From Pseudomonadota bacterium (lineage in GTDB: Bacteria > Myxococcota > Polyangia > GCA-2747355 > JACKDQ01), in the NCBI GenBank assembly GCA_030591195.1, contig JAUVBO010000025.1:1-11641 (forward strand): DNA of 11,641 nucleotides. The letters are read 5' to 3'. The translations under genes and the position numbers were made by a program. Below are positions 8,133 through 11,641 of this stretch, in pieces; position 1 is the first letter of the stretch; the number at the start of each line of letters is the position of its first letter. The notes below the pieces were generated by a model. The model made no database searches. It was given only the letters and a program-made list of their open reading frames with translations, and was not told the DNA's origin.

Positions 8133-9776
8133 ATGAAACTGCTGCAACGATCAAGACGCCGCTTGGTAGCGGCGGCGGTGGCGGCCGTCGCCACGGCGGC
8201 GTTCGCCAGACCGTCCGCCGCGAAGCTCGATGACGCCTGGCAGCACAAGTACCAAGGGGTGCGGCACCTGATCCGCAGCGGCACCGACGCCAGCGGCGCC
8301 GTGCAGCGCTATCACCTGGCGCTGGTCGATCTGACCAACCCCCACGTCAAGGTGCGGGCCGCGCTCAACAACGATCAGTGGGGCGGCGCCAAGGAGGTCG
8401 TGAGCAAGATGGCCCAGCGCCACGGCGCGGTGGTCGCGGTCAACGGCGACTACTGGGGCTGGGGCGCCTACGACGTGTCCCAGGGCACCACCGCCGTGGA
8501 GGGCACCTGCCACCGCGCCCACCCGGAGCGCTCGGCGATCGCCTTTTCCAAGGACCTGAAGCAGATCGCGATCGGCCGCTTCGGCACCTGGCCGATCCCC
8601 GACCAGGCCCCCGACGACTGCCCGGGCTGGTTCGAAAACGCCATCGGCGCCGGGCCCCAGTTCATCTTCGGTGGCGTCGACAAGTGGCAGACGACGACCA
8701 ACGCCAGCGACCCGGCGATGATCGACATCAACGGCGACACCTGGTTTGGCAAGGAGGCCCTTGGCTGGGGCGCGGGCCGCAACCCGAACACGGCCGTCGG
8801 CATCACCCAGGACGGAAAGACGCTGATCCTCGTCACCTGCGACGGTCGCGGCGCCGGGGGCGCGGACGGTTGCCGGATGTCGAGCGAGATGGTGGCGATC
8901 CTGCGCGAGCACGGCGCCCACGACGCGCTCAAGCTCGACTCGGGCGGCTCGACGACCTTCTACTACGATGGCGCCGTGCGCAACCAGCCGTCGGACGGCA
9001 AGCAGCGGGCGGTGGTCGACGCGCTGCTGGTCCAGAGCATCCCCCTGCCCTGCGCGGCGGACCTCGCCGGCGGCACGACTATGATCGATGACGGTGGTCC
9101 CTGCTTCGCCACCCAGGACGACTCGTGGTGGCCGGTCGCCGCCGGCGAAGGCGGCTCGGCGATCTACACCTGGGCCACGGACGCGGCCGCAGCCGAGGCG
9201 AGCGGGCGCTGGACGTTCTCCGTCAGCGTGACCGGACCGTATCGGGTCGAGGTCCACCTGCCCGACGCCGTCGACAGCCTCTCGCAAAAAGCACGCTACC
9301 GGATCCTCTCCGGCGACGGCGGCCAGCTCGCCTCCGTGGTGGTGGATCAGCAGGCCGCGCGCGGCGGGTGGGCGCCCCTCGGCAGCCACGACTTCACGGC
9401 CGGTCCGGACGGCGCCCTGGTCCTCGAGGACAACACGGGCGAGCCCCTCGGCGGCACCCAGGGTCGACGACTGGTCTTCGACGCCGTGCGCCTGGTGGCC
9501 GAGGGCAGCGCCGTGCGTCCGGATGGCAGCACCGCGCCTGCGGATGCCGCCCCGGCGACCGCCGACGCGACCCCGAGCACCGGCGGGCCGAGCACCTCCC
9601 CTGCAGACGCCGGACCGCTCGCTGGGGATCCCAGGTCAAGCGTCGCTGATGCCGACCCGCCCGGCGGCTGCGCCTGTCGCCTGGGCGACGGCCGACGGCC
9701 GCTGCCGGCGCTGCTGCTCGTCACCGTGCTGGTGGGGTTGACCCGAGTGAGGCGACGCGGGCCAGCGGGGCGCTGA
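8133..9776 (+). CDS. Exported NAGPA-type phosphodiester glycosidase with golvesin-like domain and MYXO-CTERM-like tail
   Basis: A 547-residue surface protein. ATG at 8133 is chosen because it begins a clear signal peptide (MKLLQRSRRRLVAAAVAAVA, then FARPSAA before the mature end); there is no strong Shine-Dalgarno, and the frame is open upstream to 7875. Residues about 45-300 form a NAGPA/DUF2233 domain, the family of phosphodiester alpha-glycosidases that remove sugars linked through phosphate: VAVNGDYW (N104, D106), GAGPQFIFGG, NPNTAVGITQDGKTLILV (from N217) and KLDSGGSTTF (D269, G271, G272, S273). Residues about 317-456 match the golvesin/Xly carbohydrate-binding-like domain (TVSVTGPYRVEVHLP-like core, FDAVRLV end). 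A D/A/T/P linker leads to GGCAC (C513, C515), a helix and RVRRRG. Substrate is probably an envelope or exopolysaccharide glycan, by inference. Confidence 0.88.
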   Translation: MKLLQRSRRRLVAAAVAAVATAAFARPSAAKLDDAWQHKYQGVRHLIRSGTDASGAVQRYHLALVDLTNPHVKVRAALNNDQWGGAKEVVSKMAQRHGAVVAVNGDYWGWGAYDVSQGTTAVEGTCHRAHPERSAIAFSKDLKQIAIGRFGTWPIPDQAPDDCPGWFENAIGAGPQFIFGGVDKWQTTTNASDPAMIDINGDTWFGKEALGWGAGRNPNTAVGITQDGKTLILVTCDGRGAGGADGCRMSSEMVAILREHGAHDALKLDSGGSTTFYYDGAVRNQPSDGKQRAVVDALLVQSIPLPCAADLAGGTTMIDDGGPCFATQDDSWWPVAAGEGGSAIYTWATDAAAAEASGRWTFSVSVTGPYRVEVHLPDAVDSLSQKARYRILSGDGGQLASVVVDQQAARGGWAPLGSHDFTAGPDGALVLEDNTGEPLGGTQGRRLVFDAVRLVAEGSAVRPDGSTAPADAAPATADATPSTGGPSTSPADAGPLAGDPRSSVADADPPGGCACRLGDGRRPLPALLLVTVLVGLTRVRRRGPAGR

Positions 9777-9909
9777 GCGGGCGCTGCGATCGCCACCGGC
9801 CGGTTGCACTGACGGTGCGCCGACGGGCAACAGGGACGGATCGAGGGCAGATGACCGCACACCATCGTCTGCACCATCTATCCGCTGAGCTGCAGCTGAG
9901 CGTGATCGC

Positions 9910-10320
9910 CTACAGGCTCGATCCGGTCTCCACCGGGTAGCCGGCCGCGGACCAGGCCAGATACCCGCCGAGCAGCACCGCCACGTCGTCGAAGCCTTGG
10001 TCGAGCAACGTCAGCGCCGCCCGGGCGCTGGTCGATTCGTCCGGTCAGCTGCAGTAGGTCGCGATCAGCTTGTCGCGGGGCAGCTCGCCCGCGCGCGCCT
10101 CGATGGCCGACAGCGGGATGTGCACCGCTCCCGCCAGGTGGCCCGCCTCGTAGGAGCTGGCGCCCCGGACGTCGACCACGACCGCTCGTCGCGCGTCGAC
10201 CTCGGCCTTCAGCGCCGAGGCCGACAGCCGCCTCACGCTGTCGAGGTCCGGGCCGCAGCCGACGCCAGCGGTTGCCAGCAGCGCCGTCACGGCGATGCAG
10301 GGTTTCAGGAATCTTCTCAT
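9910..10320 (-). CDS. Selenocysteine-containing rhodanese-like lipoprotein (TGA read as Sec)
   Basis: ATG at 10320 has AGGTG 5 nt upstream. The frame reads a signal with probable lipid Cys at 22 (ATAGVGC), then a rhodanese domain: VVVDVRGASSYEAGHLAGAVHIP (residues about 47-69, given here as the CH2-like start) and LIATYCS to residue 91. Codon 92 is TGA (10045-10047). The same frame continues without a break, PDESTSARAALTLLDQG and LLGGYLAWSAAGYPVE, the normal end of a rhodanese, to TAG at 9910-9912. Cys homologues carry YCSC-P here, so TGA most likely encodes selenocysteine, giving 136 residues. A SECIS-like stem-loop follows the TGA. Rhodaneses carry sulfur or selenium as a persulfide; U92 sits six residues before S98 (SARAA), the spacing of the catalytic Cys in a standard rhodanese loop. 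It is predicted to be envelope-anchored. A conventional call would stop at residue 91 or call a pseudogene. Confidence 0.85.
10012..10030 (-). promoter_or_regulatory. SECIS element of the rhodanese selenoprotein
   Basis: On the minus strand, CAGCGCC (10030-10024) pairs perfectly with GGCGCTG (10018-10012) around the loop CGGGC (10023-10019). The stem starts 14 nt and the loop 21 nt after the TGA. Bacterial SECIS elements bound by SelB lie within the coding region just after UGA, with a small apical loop having G in the first two positions; this loop has G second. A weaker lower stem, C11-G39, G12-U38, A13-U37 and C14-G36 counted from the TGA, with a 2-nt bulge, would extend it to 10006-10034. 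Confidence 0.7.
10045..10047 (-). other. In-frame TGA selenocysteine codon (Sec92)
   Basis: TGA lies between AGC (Ser91) and CCG (Pro93) at the active-site loop of the rhodanese. Conserved coding sequence on both sides in one frame and the stem-loop after it argue for recoding rather than termination. Confidence 0.82.
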
Positions 10321-10325
10321 CGTTG

Positions 10326-10330
10326 CACCT
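10326..10330 (-). promoter_or_regulatory. Ribosome binding site of the selenoprotein
   Basis: AGGTG on the minus strand is 5 nt before ATG at 10320. It fixes the start, although the frame is open further upstream through the repeat region to about 10620. Confidence 0.6.
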
Positions 10331-10349
10331 ACGCCGATTCGCTCCAGGA

Positions 10350-10412
10350 CGTTTCTCCAGCACACCCACCAGCGCGGACACCCACCGGCGTTTCTCCAGC
10401 ACACCCACCGGC
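10350..10412. repeat. Direct repeats upstream of the selenoprotein gene
   Basis: A 21-nt sequence beginning CGTTTCTCCAGCACACCC occurs identically at 10350-10370 and 10389-10409. Within and between them ACACCCACC(A/G)GC occurs three times, at 10362, 10378 and 10401. The block ends 29 nt before the selenoprotein start, in its 5' leader or promoter. It may be an operator or a small dispersed repeat. Confidence 0.65.
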
Positions 10413-10421
10413 AGAGCTCTG

Positions 10422-10452
10422 GGGATAGGACACCATAGCCCTCGGCGGTCAA
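10422..10452 (-). promoter_or_regulatory. Weak candidate promoter of the selenoprotein gene
   Basis: On the minus strand TTGACC (10452-10447) and TATCCC (10427-10422) are 19 nt apart. The -35 matches five of six positions, the -10 only four, and the spacing is long. If used, the iterated motif at 10350-10412 would lie in the leader. Confidence 0.22.
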
Positions 10453-10456
10453 GCAG

Positions 10457-10639
10457 GTCACGCCCGCACCCGCCAGCGCCTCGGCCCTGGCGTAACGCTG
10501 CCGCGCTAGATGCGACATCCGACGACGATACGCGACCGCCTGGTCGTGTTTCTGCCTTGGATGCAGCATCCATCGACGATTCGCGACCAGGCGGTCGTGC
10601 TTCTCCTTCGGATCTTCCATCTTCCGGGGTTACGCACCG
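10457..10639 (+). repeat. Upstream copy of a 183-nt direct repeat flanking the transposase-like gene
   Basis: It aligns without gaps to 11431-11613 at an offset of 974 nt, with about 30 mismatches counted by eye. The first 53 nt match the 3' end of the transposase-like gene, including its stop: read in the matching frame they give HARTRQRLGPGVTLPR and TAG (10507-10509). The rest holds two 51-nt subrepeats with REP-like hairpins. Confidence 0.85.
10531..10599 (+). repeat. Two REP-like hairpins, upstream pair
   Basis: Each has the stem CGACC/GGTCG: 10533-10537 with 10542-10546 (loop GCCT) and 10584-10588 with 10593-10597 (loop AGGC). A G-T wobble and a further pair can extend them. They recur every 51 nt. 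The first has its central eight bases reverse-complemented relative to the other three hairpins in the window. Confidence 0.7.
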
Positions 10640-10715
10640 GTGCCCTGGTCAAGTCCGTGTCGCCTTTTTCGCGCTGCGCACGCAACTTCCGCCTCCGGAT
10701 GCCGATAAGGCACCG

Positions 10716-11483
10716 ATGCTCGGCCAACAGGTCTACTGCCGGCTGCGCGACGGACGATCCTTGAGGCTCGACGCGCTGGCCCGACGCAAGATCGCCACCA
10801 CTATCCTGGCTCGCCGCGGATTCGATCTGCTCGGCTTCCTGGTGAAAAACACCCACCTGCGCCTGGGCATCGGTGGCGACGAGGGCCAAGAGCTCGCCCG
10901 CCGGATCGAGATCGCGCTGGCCAATCTCCTTGGCGACACCGCTCGCTTCGAGCCCGCGCGCACCACCGCGATCGACGGCCAGTGGCACCTCGACAGCAGC
11001 GTGCGTCAACTCCTGCGCCAGGCTGGCGGGGACCACGACGATCCGCTCGCCGAAGGATCCAACCTGCCGGACCTGCTCGGCCTGCGCCTGCTGGGTCTCC
11101 ACACCTGCGCGGCGATGCGTCGAGCCCTGCCGCGGGTCGATCGCCAGGACCTGCTCGGCTGCCTCGGTCTCGACCGACTCGAGCCCGCCAACGGGCCGCT
11201 CGAGGCGCTGCCCGATGCGGCGGCCGCTGCCCTCGCGCTGCCTGACTTGCGCGCAAGATCGGCACCAGCCATCGCAGGTCGGCGAGCGGTGATCGAGATC
11301 GCCGCGGACCGGCTGACCTCGCCGCAGATCGGCAAGCTGCTCGGCCTGCACCGTGCCACGGTCGCCGCGCTTCGCCGCGAGCCAGCAGCGCCAGAGCTGG
11401 TACGCGCCGTCCAGCTCCAGCTCGGCCTCCGTCACGCGCGCACCCGCCAGCGCCTCGGTCCTGGCGTGACGCTGACGCGCTAG
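10716..11483 (+). CDS. Degenerate REP-associated (Y1-type) transposase-like protein with C-terminal helix-turn-helix
   Basis: ATG at 10716 has AAGG 5 nt upstream; the frame is open further back, but that part is repeat sequence. The 255-residue product begins QVYCRLRDGRSLRLDALARR, like the N-terminus of Y1/REP-associated transposases, followed by GFDLLGFLVKNTHLRL (36-50), which aligns with the strand carrying the HUH motif (NHVHL). Here it reads TH-L-R, keeping only H47 with R49 in place of the second His. The only Tyr is Y7, so no normal catalytic Tyr is present. Residues 201-222 (SPQIGKLLGLHRATVAALRR) form a helix-turn-helix like that seen in related proteins and DnaA. REP-like repeats on both sides support the family. 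It is likely an inactive or domesticated DNA-binding protein. The assignment rests on weak similarity. Confidence 0.6.
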   Translation: MLGQQVYCRLRDGRSLRLDALARRKIATTILARRGFDLLGFLVKNTHLRLGIGGDEGQELARRIEIALANLLGDTARFEPARTTAIDGQWHLDSSVRQLLRQAGGDHDDPLAEGSNLPDLLGLRLLGLHTCAAMRRALPRVDRQDLLGCLGLDRLEPANGPLEALPDAAAAALALPDLRARSAPAIAGRRAVIEIAADRLTSPQIGKLLGLHRATVAALRREPAAPELVRAVQLQLGLRHARTRQRLGPGVTLTR

Positions 11484-11613
11484 ATTCGCCATCCGCCGAC
11501 GATAGGCGACCAGGCGGTCGTGCTTCTCCTGCGGATGCGGCATCCGGCGACGATACGCGACCAGGCGGTCGTGCTTCTCCATCGGACGCTCCGTCTCGAG
11601 GGGCAACGCACCG
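11431..11613 (+). repeat. Downstream copy of the 183-nt direct repeat
   Basis: It starts within the last codons of the transposase-like gene (11431-11483) and runs past its stop through two 51-nt subrepeats. It is the partner of 10457-10639. No gene is seen in 11484-11641. Confidence 0.85.
11505..11573 (+). repeat. Two REP-like hairpins, downstream pair
   Basis: CGACC/GGTCG stems at 11507-11511 with 11516-11520 and 11558-11562 with 11567-11571, both with loop AGGC and 51 nt apart. Each is followed by GTGCTTCTCC, giving a conserved hairpin plus tail. Confidence 0.7.
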
Positions 11614-11641
11614 TCGGCGGGCAGAGAGACGATCGCCAACA

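Larger units (their letters stand above)
10321..10715. other. 395-nt non-coding region rich in repeats
   Basis: Between the selenoprotein and the divergently oriented transposase-like gene there is no gene that I can support. It holds three copies of an ACACCCACC motif (10362-10412), a weak minus-strand promoter candidate (10422-10452) and the upstream 183-nt repeat with two REP-like hairpins (10457-10639). Open frames cross it on both strands only because the repeats lack stops. Confidence 0.7.

Noticed and set aside
8151..9389. Minus-strand open frame of 412 codons
   Set aside because: It is antisense to the glycosidase, whose domain motifs are clear, and shows no domain of its own.
9777..9909. 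Hairpins in the convergent gap (GTTGC/GCAAC at 9803-9831, palindrome AGCTGCAGCT at 9888-9897) as a bidirectional terminator
   Set aside because: The stems are short or the loop long and there is no T run on either strand.
9878..10573. Minus-strand open frame of 231 codons overlapping the rhodanese in another frame, which could suggest a frameshifted pseudogene
   Set aside because: The rhodanese motifs before and after 10045 lie in one single frame interrupted only by TGA, so no frameshift is needed; the other frame gives Arg/Gly-rich nonsense.
10272..10715. 5' extension of the transposase-like frame
   Set aside because: The extension runs through the selenoprotein start region and the repeats and has Pro/Arg/Ser-rich composition; ATG at 10716 has a Shine-Dalgarno.
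10506..11639. Long minus-strand open frame with repeated KHDRLVAYRRRM segments
   Set aside because: It is antisense to the helix-turn-helix gene, and the repeated peptide is only the translation of the REP-like repeats, which happen to lack stops on this strand.

Overview
The window is GC-rich and looks like a chromosome segment of a Myxococcota or related 'deltaproteobacterial' organism. The grounds are two proteins ending in a MYXO-CTERM-like sorting tail (Gly-Cys, one membrane helix, Arg cluster), several lipoproteins with Asp/Ala/Val/Pro-rich linkers after the lipobox, Cys-rich repeats of the slime-mould CTDC type, and a LytTR-free orphan hybrid histidine kinase. No rRNA, tRNA or CRISPR array was seen.

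Left part (1-2910): a Cys-rich lipoprotein runs off the left edge on the minus strand. A 245-nt divergent gap with a short iterated motif separates it from a secreted metzincin-type zinc protease with a MYXO-CTERM tail, followed by a small cytoplasmic protein of unknown function. Middle (2980-9776): a PAS / HisKA / HATPase / receiver hybrid kinase with its own good promoter and Shine-Dalgarno; a large lipoprotein with Cys-rich repeats and two lamin-tail domains; a convergent SH3b plus 3D-domain lipoprotein; and, divergent from it, an exported NAGPA-type phosphodiester glycosidase with a golvesin-like domain and a second MYXO-CTERM tail. Most of these products are predicted to sit outside the cytoplasm, on the envelope.

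Right part (9777-11641) is the most interesting. A minus-strand rhodanese lipoprotein appears cut short by TGA after '...ATYCS', but the same frame continues with a complete rhodanese C-terminus to TAG. The TGA falls where homologues carry Cys, and a 7-bp stem with a 5-nt G-containing loop starts 14 nt after it, so I read it as a 136-residue selenoprotein with a SECIS element. A standard ORF call would end it at residue 91. Next to it lies a plus-strand gene resembling a degenerate Y1 (REP-associated) transposase with a C-terminal helix-turn-helix. It is bracketed by two 183-nt direct repeats, each holding two REP-like hairpins and each beginning inside the last 16-17 codons of the transposase-like gene. 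In one of the four hairpins the centre is the reverse complement of the others.

Main uncertainties: several start codons, all promoter calls, and the transposase assignment, which rests on a weak motif match.
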